Position numbers and translations under genes: made by a program
Shown here: positions 1 through 6,043 of the stretch, in pieces
Position numbering within the stretch: position 1 is the stretch's first letter
Layout: each line of letters starts with the position of its first letter
Notes under the pieces: model-generated
Database searches by the model: none
What the model was told of the DNA's origin: nothing
Seen by the model: the letters and a program-made list of their open reading frames with translations, nothing else
Assembly (NCBI GenBank): GCA_030017935.1
Contig: JASEGF010000113.1
Span: 1 to 6,790, forward strand
Reading direction: 5' to 3'
From: Bacteroidales bacterium
Lineage (GTDB): Bacteria > Bacteroidota > Bacteroidia > Bacteroidales > DTU049
DNA length: 6,790 nt

Positions 1-98
1 AGTACTATCCCTTTATCCTAATATGCTAATAGAGAACGCGCTAAGTAGGAAATTTTAATTTATTGAAATAACGTTTAGATAAAAGATTTTTTTTGGTA

Positions 99-138
99 AT
101 AGTAGTGAGTAGATAGTATATAGTAGAAAGTAGTAAGT
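99..138. repeat. AGTAG-rich low-complexity repeat tract
   Basis: About 40 bases are built from variants of AGTAG, AGTAGT and AGATAGT in quick succession. Read on the minus strand this is a run of TACT/CTACT units. The tract is not an exact tandem array; the units vary. Similar tracts are, as far as I recall, scattered through intergenic regions of Bacteroidota, but dispersion in this genome cannot be seen from one copy. Confidence 0.5.
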
Positions 139-181
139 TATGCTAATGCTCATACTTATATCTATGTTGCTTGTCTTAACC

Positions 182-211
182 AGGATTTTGGGATTAAAGG
201 ATTTTGGGATT
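182..211. repeat. Two-copy tandem repeat, 16-bp period
   Basis: The 14-base unit AGGATTTTGGGATT occurs exactly at 182-195 and again at 198-211, separated by AA, and a further partial TTTTG follows at 211-215. The identity of the two copies is directly visible. The composition (GGATTT/GGGATT units) resembles a repeat class I recall from intergenic regions of many environmental bacteria, but that assignment is from memory. Confidence 0.65.
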
Positions 212-221
212 TTGTTTTTCA

Positions 222-233
222 GGGCTAAAGCCC
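222..233. repeat. Short perfect palindrome, REP-like (left of a pair)
   Basis: GGGCTAAAGCCC forms a perfect 5-bp stem around AA. It shares the central core CTAAAG with the second palindrome 20 bases to its right. It is too small and lacks a following T-run, so it does not look like a terminator. Paired short palindromes of this kind resemble REP-like elements, some of which are mobilised by Y1 (RAYT) transposases; no such transposase gene is in this window. Confidence 0.5.
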
Positions 234-253
234 ATTTATCTCTCTTTTGTACT

Positions 254-273
254 CCCTGACCTAAAGGTCATGG
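254..273. repeat. Short palindrome, REP-like (right of a pair)
   Basis: TGACCTAAAGGTCA at 257-270 is a perfect 6-bp stem around AA. The arms extend to 254 and 273 with one C/T mismatch (CCC on the left, TGG on the right). It shares the CTAAAG core with the palindrome at 222-233 but has different arms, so the two would fold separately rather than as copies of one sequence. Confidence 0.5.
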
Positions 274-285
274 TTAATAAACTAC

Positions 286-335
286 TTTTTGTGAACTTTG
301 TGTAATTATCTTGGTGCTCTTTGTGGTAAAATAAT
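286..335. repeat. CTTTGTG-type interspersed repeat
   Basis: Three related heptamers lie in one direction: CTTTGTG at 296-302, CTTGGTG at 310-316 and CTTTGTG at 319-325, spaced 14 and 9 bases apart and followed by GTAAAATAATT. On the opposite strand this reads as repeated CACAAAG/CACCAAG units. I recall sequences of this type as widely dispersed, often intergenic, repeats in Bacteroidota and other phyla. One copy cannot prove that here. Confidence 0.5.
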
Positions 336-404
336 TTACCAACAATAAACGATATAGAATAAAAAATTAATATCAATTATGATTAAAATGTAAAAAAAAC
401 TCAT

Positions 405-412
405 TAACTTTG
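405..412 (+). promoter_or_regulatory. Bacteroidota-type -7 promoter element of the dikinase gene
   Basis: TAACTTTG matches the Bacteroidota -7 consensus TAnnTTTG at every fixed position and ends 22 bases before the ATG at 435, which predicts a short leader of roughly 15-20 nt. No clear TTTG/TTG -33 box is seen at the expected distance; the nearest candidate, TTATG at 377-381, is weak. No Shine-Dalgarno sequence lies between the element and the start codon. Confidence 0.6.
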
Positions 413-434
413 CAATTCAAAAAATTCTAATGTT

Positions 435-3152
435 ATGGAAAAGAAGAAAAGAGTTTATGTATTTGGGAAAAAATCAGCTGAAGGTGCAGCTAATTTAAAA
501 GATTTACTAGGTGGTAAAGGTGCAAATTTAGCAGAGATGGACTTACTAGGGTTACCAGTACCTCCAGGTTTTACTATTTCTACTGAGGCATGTACTGAAT
601 ATTACGCTTTGGGCAAAAATCAATTATTCGAAATATTAAAAGATGAGGTAGAGCAGGGCTTGAAGCATATAGAAAAAATTTTAAATGCAAAATTCGGTGA
701 TCCTACTAATCCTTTATTAGTATCAGTACGTTCAGGAGCTAGAGTATCGATGCCTGGAATGATGGAGACTATATTGAATGTTGGATTAAATGACATTACT
801 CGCGAAGGATTAATCAAAAAAACTAATAATCCACGTTTCGTTTATGATTCACAACGTCGTCTAATTCAGATGTATAGCGATGTAGTTATGGAAAAAGCTG
901 CTGGTATAGAACCAGAAGAAGGCAAAGGCATTCGTCAACAATTGGAAGCTGAATTAGAAAAAATAAAACAACAAAAAGGTGTTAAAAATGATGTAGAGCT
1001 CGATGCTGATGATTTGAAAAAATTAGTAGATATTTATCGTGCTAAAGTTAAAGAAGTTCTAGGAAAACCTTTCCCAGAAGATCCAATGGAGCAATTATGG
1101 GGTGCAATATTTGCTGTTTTCCAAAGTTGGAATGGCAAAAGAGCAGTGTCATATAGAAGGATTGAAGGTATTCCAGACGATTGGGGAACAGCTGTTACAG
1201 TACAATCTATGGTCTTTGGAAATATGGGTGATGATTCAGCTACTGGTGTAGCTTTCACTCGTAACCCCGCTACTGGTGAGAATATGTTCTATGGCGAATG
1301 GCTACCTAATGCTCAAGGCGAGGATGTAGTCGCTGGTATTCGCACTCCTTATCCTCTGAATGAAGCTACCAAATCTGAACATAATAAACATTTACCATCA
1401 CTAGAAACATCTATGCCAGAGATTTATAAACAATTAGTTGATATTCGTAATACTCTGGAAAATCACTATAAAGATATGCTAGACATAGAGTTTACCATTC
1501 AAGAGCGCAATCTGTGGATGCTACAATGTCGTGTAGGCAAACGTAATGGTATAGCTGCTGTGCGTATGGCATTAGATATGCTTGATGAAAAACTTATTGA
1601 CGAAAAAACTGCTCTTTTACGCGTAAAACCAAATCAATTAGATGAATTATTACATCCATTATTAGATCCTAATAGTGAATCAAAAGCAAAAATTATCGCT
1701 CATGGCCTTCCAGCTGGTCCAGGTGGTGCTTTTGGCAAAATAGTTTTCTCATCTAAAGATGCTGTAGAGTGGGCTGCAAAAGGTGAACAAGTTATATTAG
1801 TACGTGAAGAAACTAATCCAGAAGATATAGATGGTATGCGTGCTGCTGCTGCTATTTTAACTGCTCGCGGTGGTATGACTAGTCATGCTGCTCTAGTAGC
1901 TCGTGGATGGGGTAAATGTTGTATAGTAGGTGCTAGCGACGTAGAAATTAATATACAGAAAAAAGAAATGCATTCTGCGGTTGGAGTGTATAGAGAAGGT
2001 GATGTCATTTCATTGAATGGTACTAAAGGATTAGTTTATGAAGGTCAGCTATCTACCATTAGTCCTGCAGAGAATCCTTATTTTATTAAATTTATGAAAT
2101 TAGTTGATAAATATAGGGTACTGCGTGTACGTACTAATGCTGATACTCCCGATGATGCTAAAACAGCTTTGGATTTCGGTGCAGAAGGTATAGGACTTTT
2201 CAGAACAGAGCATATGTTTTATGGTAAAGGTGGTGAAAAACCTCTTTTTATATTACGTAAAATGATTATTAGCAATAATGAAACTGAAAGACGTAGAGCT
2301 TTGGATGAACTATTTCCTTTTGTGAAAGAAGATATCAAAAATACCCTGAAAGTAATGGATGGGTTACCAGTTACTATTCGTACTTTAGATCCTCCACTGC
2401 ATGAATTTATTCCTAAAAATCTCGAAGCTCGTGAGCGATTAGCTAAGGAATTAAATATTACAATAGAAGAATTAAATAATAGAGCTGAGCAGTTACATGA
2501 AAATAACCCTATGATGGGACATCGTGGCGTTAGATTAGGCATTAGTTACCCAGAAATTACTGAAATGCAGGTGAGAGCTATTTTAGAGGCTGCTGCTGAA
2601 TTAGTAAAAGAAGGTAAAAATCCTAAACCAGAAATAATGATCCCTGTTACTATCAATGAAAATGAACTAAAACATCAAAATGAGATTGTAAAAAAAGTCT
2701 ATGAAGAAGTAAAAACTAAATATGAGCTCAATGAACTTCATTACGAATTTGGTACAATGATAGAAATACCTAGAGCTGCATTACGTGCTGATGAAATGGC
2801 TAAATATGCCGAATTCTTTAGTTTCGGTACTAATGATCTCACTCAATTAACTTTCGCTTTTTCTCGTGATGATGTAGGATCTTTCTTACAAGATTATTTG
2901 GATAAAAAAATTATTAAATTTGATCCTTTCCAAATCATCGATAGAGAGAGCGTGGGTGAGCTGATGAAAATAGCTGTAGAACGTGGTAAAGCTACTCGTC
3001 CTAATATACATTTGGGCATATGTGGAGAGCATGGTGGAGAACCATCTTCAGTAGAATTTTGTCATATGCTTGGTCTAACATATGTTAGCTGTAGCCCCTA
3101 TCGTGTGCCTATTGCTAAGTTAGCTGCTGCTCAAGCTGCTGTGAAAGAATAA
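435..3152 (+). CDS. ppdK: Pyruvate, phosphate dikinase
   Basis: This 905-residue cytoplasmic enzyme interconverts PEP + AMP + PPi and pyruvate + ATP + Pi, in glycolysis or gluconeogenesis depending on mass action. It is full length (the well-studied clostridial enzyme is about 874 residues; part of the excess is a small insertion near residues 160-170). The N-terminal nucleotide-binding domain opens with LLGGKGANLAEM (about 24-35) and carries VRSGARVSMPGMMETILNVG near residue 100. The central phosphohistidine domain has GGMTSHAALVARG with catalytic His484 and the preceding Thr482, the site used for regulatory phosphorylation in plant enzymes. The C-terminal PEP/pyruvate TIM barrel has GLFRTEHMF, FSFGTNDLTQ and GICGEHGG with catalytic Cys863. 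All key residues are present and there is no frameshift. The start is supported by the normal family N-terminus and the -7 element just upstream. It is probably monocistronic, given the hairpin after its stop. No gene for the PPDK regulatory protein is in the window. Confidence 0.97.
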   Translation: MEKKKRVYVFGKKSAEGAANLKDLLGGKGANLAEMDLLGLPVPPGFTISTEACTEYYALGKNQLFEILKDEVEQGLKHIEKILNAKFGDPTNPLLVSVRSGARVSMPGMMETILNVGLNDITREGLIKKTNNPRFVYDSQRRLIQMYSDVVMEKAAGIEPEEGKGIRQQLEAELEKIKQQKGVKNDVELDADDLKKLVDIYRAKVKEVLGKPFPEDPMEQLWGAIFAVFQSWNGKRAVSYRRIEGIPDDWGTAVTVQSMVFGNMGDDSATGVAFTRNPATGENMFYGEWLPNAQGEDVVAGIRTPYPLNEATKSEHNKHLPSLETSMPEIYKQLVDIRNTLENHYKDMLDIEFTIQERNLWMLQCRVGKRNGIAAVRMALDMLDEKLIDEKTALLRVKPNQLDELLHPLLDPNSESKAKIIAHGLPAGPGGAFGKIVFSSKDAVEWAAKGEQVILVREETNPEDIDGMRAAAAILTARGGMTSHAALVARGWGKCCIVGASDVEINIQKKEMHSAVGVYREGDVISLNGTKGLVYEGQLSTISPAENPYFIKFMKLVDKYRVLRVRTNADTPDDAKTALDFGAEGIGLFRTEHMFYGKGGEKPLFILRKMIISNNETERRRALDELFPFVKEDIKNTLKVMDGLPVTIRTLDPPLHEFIPKNLEARERLAKELNITIEELNNRAEQLHENNPMMGHRGVRLGISYPEITEMQVRAILEAAAELVKEGKNPKPEIMIPVTINENELKHQNEIVKKVYEEVKTKYELNELHYEFGTMIEIPRAALRADEMAKYAEFFSFGTNDLTQLTFAFSRDDVGSFLQDYLDKKIIKFDPFQIIDRESVGELMKIAVERGKATRPNIHLGICGEHGGEPSSVEFCHMLGLTYVSCSPYRVPIAKLAAAQAAVKE

Positions 3153-3172
3153 ATAATTTAAAAATAAATATT

Positions 3173-3203
3173 GATAACCGGAGTTTACATAACTCTGGTT
3201 ATC
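3173..3203 (+). terminator. Hairpin terminator after the dikinase gene
   Basis: GATAACCGGAGTT (3173-3185) pairs with AACTCTGGTTATC (3191-3203) across a TACAT loop, giving a 13-bp stem with a single G-U wobble. It is followed by a short TTTT at 3204-3207. It begins 20 bases after the stop codon. The T-run is short and interrupted by G, so termination may be partial, and the same hairpin could cap a processed mRNA end. Confidence 0.8.
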
Positions 3204-3238
3204 TTTTGATTTATAAATAATTATAAAAAATAAATAAT

Positions 3239-4183
3239 ATGGGAAAATTGATAATGGCTGCATTCGGTGGTAATGCTCTGCTGAGAGGTGACCAAAAAGG
3301 TTACTATGATGAGCAAATACAAAATGCTACTGATACTTGCGAAAATTTAATTCCAATTATCGAACGTGGGCATAATCTTGTTATCACACATGGTAATGGT
3401 CCTCAAGTAGGAAATGTACTTCTACAAAATGAAGCTGGTGAAAGTAAATATGGCATACCAGCCCTTCCTATGCATGTATGTGTAGCTGAAACTCAAGGAC
3501 ACATTGGCTACCTTATAGAACAAGCTTTCAAAAATGTGTTGTTAAAACACGGTATAGAAAAAAATATTATCAGCGTAGTCACCCAAGTGATTGTTGATAA
3601 AAATGATCCAGCTTTTGCTAATCCTACTAAACCAGTCGGTCCTTATTATTCTAAAGAAGAAGCTGATATTTTACAACATAAATTTAATTGGTCTTTCAAA
3701 GCAGATCCTCGCGGAAGAGGTTTTCGTAGAGTGGTTCCCAGTCCTAAACCAATAGAAATTCTAAATTGGCCTATCATAGAGCAATTAGCTAAGGCTGGTA
3801 ATATAGTAATAGCAGCTGGTGGTGGTGGTATACCAGTTATTAAAAATGATGATGGATCTCTAATGGGAGTTGATGCTGTTATCGATAAAGATTTAGCTGC
3901 TGCTACTCTTGCCGTTAAAATAAATGCTGATGAATTTTTTATTCTCACAGATATTTCAAATGCTTATCTGAACTTTAATAAACCTAATCAAGTAAAACTA
4001 AACAAAGTATCAGCTAAAGAAATGAAAAAGTATTTAGAAGAAGGACATTTCGCAGATGGTAGCATGGGACCAAAAATAAAAGCTGGCCTTTATTTTATCG
4101 AAAATGGTGGTAATGATGTTTTAATAACTGATGCTAATAATCTAAAAAATCCAGATGCTGGCACAGTGATTTTAAAAGATTAA
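3239..4183 (+). CDS. arcC: Carbamate kinase
   Basis: This 314-residue cytoplasmic protein belongs to the amino-acid kinase fold and catalyses carbamoyl phosphate + ADP to ATP + carbamate, the energy-yielding last step of arginine deiminase, agmatine and some purine-breakdown routes. The signatures lie in order: AAFGGNALL (7-15), ITHGNGPQVGN (49-59), PTKPVGPYY (129-137), AGGGGIPV (193-200), AVIDKDLAAATLA (213-225), LTDISNAYLNF (236-246) and GSMGPKIKAG (274-283). Its length is normal for the family. The ATG at 3239 places the GGNAL motif at the usual distance; the leader is A/T only, without Shine-Dalgarno. It lies 86 bp after the dikinase gene with a hairpin between and no TAnnTTTG element in the gap, so it may rely partly on read-through. 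No arcA, argF or transporter gene is beside it, so the source of carbamoyl phosphate is unknown. Confidence 0.95.
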   Translation: MGKLIMAAFGGNALLRGDQKGYYDEQIQNATDTCENLIPIIERGHNLVITHGNGPQVGNVLLQNEAGESKYGIPALPMHVCVAETQGHIGYLIEQAFKNVLLKHGIEKNIISVVTQVIVDKNDPAFANPTKPVGPYYSKEEADILQHKFNWSFKADPRGRGFRRVVPSPKPIEILNWPIIEQLAKAGNIVIAAGGGGIPVIKNDDGSLMGVDAVIDKDLAAATLAVKINADEFFILTDISNAYLNFNKPNQVKLNKVSAKEMKKYLEEGHFADGSMGPKIKAGLYFIENGGNDVLITDANNLKNPDAGTVILKD

Positions 4184-4191
4184 TATTTTTT

Positions 4192-5181
4192 CTACCTTTT
4201 TTTTACAATTTGCACAGAGAGTATTTCTGTGCCTACTACTATGATTATACCTGCTATAATTAAAAGTATTGATATCCAAAACTGAGTATCTATTTCTGGT
4301 AAAAAATATTGATATTTAATGATGTAGGGTTTAAAATTAATTAATTGTCCATTAGCATCTATTAATGCTCCAAATTTATTTTGTAATAATAATCCATAAG
4401 TGTAATCGATACTATATTTCCAAGGCCATATTAATGCTAATGATCCAATTACAAACCCAGATAGTAAACTTAATATTTGATTGTAATATTTTTTAAGTAA
4501 TAAAGATATAAAATAAGAAACTATTATTAGCCCAAGGATAGAACCTATTAAAAAAGGTATTAAAATTCTAAGATTTAAAGTAGTAACAGCATCTAGCATG
4601 ATAAGTTTATAATTACCAAGTAATAATAATAAATATGAACCCGATATACCTGGCAATACCATCCCAGAAGTACTGACTATTCCACAAAATAAAATGTAAA
4701 ATAAATTATCATTTTCATTAATAGGTTTCAAAAAAACCATTATCACAGGAATAGATATTCCGATTAATAATAGTAGCCAATCCCACAATTTCATTTTGTT
4801 TAATTTTTTAACAATTAGCCATGACGACCCAATTATTAAGCCAAAGAAAAATGCCCAAGTGTATATAGGATAATGAAGAAATAAATATTGTAAAAGAAAA
4901 GCAATAGTAAACAATGCTATAAGTACACCAGTGAAAACTTGTAATAAAAAATATAAATCTATATAATTAATCAGTTCTTTTATCTTGCCAGTAAATAATA
5001 ATTTTAAAGCAGTAAAATTCAAATTTTTTAGAGAATTTATAAATCTCTCATAAATATTTGTTATAAGAGCTATAGTACCACCTGATACTCCTGGGATTAC
5101 ATTAGCCGCACCCATAGCTAAGCCTTTTAAAATCAACATATAATCTATCATAAGGTCAAAAATATTTTTAGCAAAATTCAC
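4192..5181 (-). CDS. DUF368 membrane protein (PopT-type undecaprenyl phosphate translocase family)
   Basis: This 329-residue polytopic inner-membrane protein has many hydrophobic helices and the DUF368 signature GLAMGAANVIPGVSGGTIALIT (20-41). A second related motif, VLPGISGSYLLLLLGNY (175-191), shows the internal two-fold repeat of the family; YPIYTWAFFFGLIIGS lies at 104-119. Members of DUF368 (PopT) have been reported to return undecaprenyl phosphate across the membrane for reuse in cell-wall and glycan synthesis; applying that role here is inference from family. The frame starts at a GTG (5181). An ATG at 5151 (Met11) would give a 319-residue protein that still holds the whole signature. 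I keep the GTG because a short polar N-terminus before the first motif is usual, but the choice is open. It is convergent with the carbamate kinase gene (8 bp between stops) and divergent from the AlbA_2 gene. Confidence 0.9.
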   Translation of the reverse strand: MNFAKNIFDLMIDYMLILKGLAMGAANVIPGVSGGTIALITNIYERFINSLKNLNFTALKLLFTGKIKELINYIDLYFLLQVFTGVLIALFTIAFLLQYLFLHYPIYTWAFFFGLIIGSSWLIVKKLNKMKLWDWLLLLIGISIPVIMVFLKPINENDNLFYILFCGIVSTSGMVLPGISGSYLLLLLGNYKLIMLDAVTTLNLRILIPFLIGSILGLIIVSYFISLLLKKYYNQILSLLSGFVIGSLALIWPWKYSIDYTYGLLLQNKFGALIDANGQLINFKPYIIKYQYFLPEIDTQFWISILLIIAGIIIVVGTEILSVQIVKKR

Positions 5182-5305
5182 TAAAATTTTTGATATTTTA
5201 AAATAAAAATTTATAAGAATTCAAGGTATAAAATTCATATTTATATATATGATATGTGATAAGATATGATAAATAAAATAATAAATTATTTGTAAATTTG
5301 TAAAT
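5182..5305. promoter_or_regulatory. Divergent AT-rich promoter spacer
   Basis: This 124-bp spacer lies between the divergent DUF368 and AlbA_2 genes and must carry both promoters. It is very AT-rich and contains repeated GATA-like units (GATATGTGATAA at 5251-5262, then GATATGATAA at 5263-5272). On the minus strand TACCTTGA (plus-strand TCAAGGTA, 5221-5228) is a near match to TAnnTTTG, about 40 bases before the GTG of the DUF368 gene; it is a weak candidate. The plus-strand element is listed separately. Confidence 0.45.
5293..5300 (+). promoter_or_regulatory. -7 promoter element of the AlbA_2 gene, predicting a leaderless mRNA
   Basis: TAAATTTG matches TAnnTTTG at every fixed position and ends only 5 bases before the ATG at 5306. 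In Bacteroidota transcription starts a few bases after this element, so the mRNA would begin at or within a few bases of the start codon. No clear -33 box is seen about 19-21 bases upstream, and because the region is AT-rich a chance match is possible. Confidence 0.5.
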
Positions 5306-5947
5306 ATGGATTTAGAAGAATTTAATATATATAAACGTATTAACGAAGGCGAAGGGCAACAATTAGATTTTAAATTTGCCATTACAGATAGTAAAAAAAT
5401 TGCTAGATCTATGGCTGCTTTTGCAAACTCTGATGGTGGTATATTATTGATAGGTGTTAAAGATAACGGAAAAATAGTAGGTATCAAAACGGAAGAAGAA
5501 TATTACATGATAGAGGTTGCTGCACAACTACATTGTAAACCACCAGTCAATTATGAGGTAATAACTCACACGATAAACAATAAAGAAATATTAGAAGTTG
5601 TCATATTCGCATCGCCAGATGAATTAGTGTATACATTGGATGAACACGAAAGTATGACTGTTTACATAAGATATAAAGATAAAAATTGTGTAGCAAGCAA
5701 TCTCTACATAGATGTATGGAATGCTAAACATAACAATGAAATAGTCAGTATAGAGAATGTAATAGATATTAAAGAAAAATTAAATAATTTTCCGAATAGA
5801 GATTCATTCACATTAAAAGAGATACAAAACTTTTTAAAAATAGATTACAATGAATGTTATGAACTATTATTTAAGTTAATAATATTAGGATTGGTAGATT
5901 TCACATATGATGATGAGGGAGAGAAGTATAAGTTTGTAAATTATTAA
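5306..5947 (+). CDS. AlbA_2-domain (Schlafen-like) putative ATP-binding protein
   Basis: This 213-residue soluble protein has an AlbA_2 domain at about 8-135. Diagnostic stretches are EGEGQQLDFKFAITDSKKIARSMAAFANSDGG (14-45) and LLIGVKDNGKIVGI (47-60), followed by EEYYMIEVAAQLHCKPPV (64-81), which I recall from small Bacteroidota proteins of this group annotated as ATP-binding or transcriptional regulator. The C-terminal part (about 148-200), with FTLKEIQNFLKIDYNECYELLFKLIILGLVDF, reads like a small winged-helix-type module, consistent with nucleic-acid binding, but this is inference. Biochemical function is not established for this group; relatives include eukaryotic Schlafen proteins and assorted bacterial regulators. 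The ATG at 5306 fits the domain start and follows the -7 element closely. A weak hairpin follows its stop. It stands alone, divergent from the DUF368 gene and 96 bp before the transposase-like gene. Confidence 0.85.
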   Translation: MDLEEFNIYKRINEGEGQQLDFKFAITDSKKIARSMAAFANSDGGILLIGVKDNGKIVGIKTEEEYYMIEVAAQLHCKPPVNYEVITHTINNKEILEVVIFASPDELVYTLDEHESMTVYIRYKDKNCVASNLYIDVWNAKHNNEIVSIENVIDIKEKLNNFPNRDSFTLKEIQNFLKIDYNECYELLFKLIILGLVDFTYDDEGEKYKFVNY

Positions 5948-5956
5948 ATGAAAGGG

Positions 5957-5974
5957 AATGTTATAATTAACATT
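5957..5974 (+). terminator. Weak hairpin after the AlbA_2 gene
   Basis: AATGTTA (5957-5963) and TAACATT (5968-5974) form a perfect 7-bp inverted repeat around TAAT, starting 9 bases after the stop codon and followed by TTT and an AT-rich run. The stem has a single G-C pair per arm's strand, so it is thermodynamically weak. It may be a marginal terminator or simply chance in AT-rich DNA. Confidence 0.35.
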
Positions 5975-6043
5975 TTTATGTTATATTTTAAATATTTTAT
6001 TATTTAATTAAAATTTATTAATTTTATTGAAAATTTTATAATT

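Larger units (their letters stand above)
1..434. other. Gene-free intergenic region with stacked short repeats and the dikinase promoter
   Basis: No reading frame of convincing length or composition is present on either strand. From left to right the region holds a plain AT-rich stretch, an AGTAG-rich tract (about 99-138), a tandem repeat (182-211), two short palindromes (222-233 and 254-273), a CTTTGTG-type repeat (about 286-335), and the promoter of the dikinase gene (405-412). The first 58 bases contain an open 18-codon tail ending in TAA at 56-58, which could be the end of an upstream gene but cannot be identified. No tRNA or rRNA gene was recognised. Confidence 0.75.

Noticed and set aside
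2..58. Open 18-codon tail ending in TAA, as the C-terminus of an upstream gene
   Set aside because: It is too short to show coding bias or homology, and a frame this long occurs often by chance. It remains possible but unsupported.
99..335. CRISPR array
   Set aside because: The repeats are short, differ from each other, and are not separated by regular unique spacers.
620..2542. Minus-strand open frames inside the dikinase gene
   Set aside because: They are shadows of a strongly conserved full-length enzyme, with no recognisable domains or start signals.
3646..3948. Minus-strand open frame inside the carbamate kinase gene
   Set aside because: It is antisense to conserved kinase motifs and shows no family features.
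5236..5272. Operator formed by the CATAT/ATATG and GATA-like repeats
   Set aside because: In DNA this AT-rich such short repeats are expected by chance, and no binding protein can be linked to them from the sequence.
5221..5487. Minus-strand open frame across the divergent spacer and the AlbA_2 start
   Set aside because: It overlaps the most conserved part of the AlbA_2 domain in antisense and has a biased Ile/Asn-rich tail from AT-rich spacer DNA.
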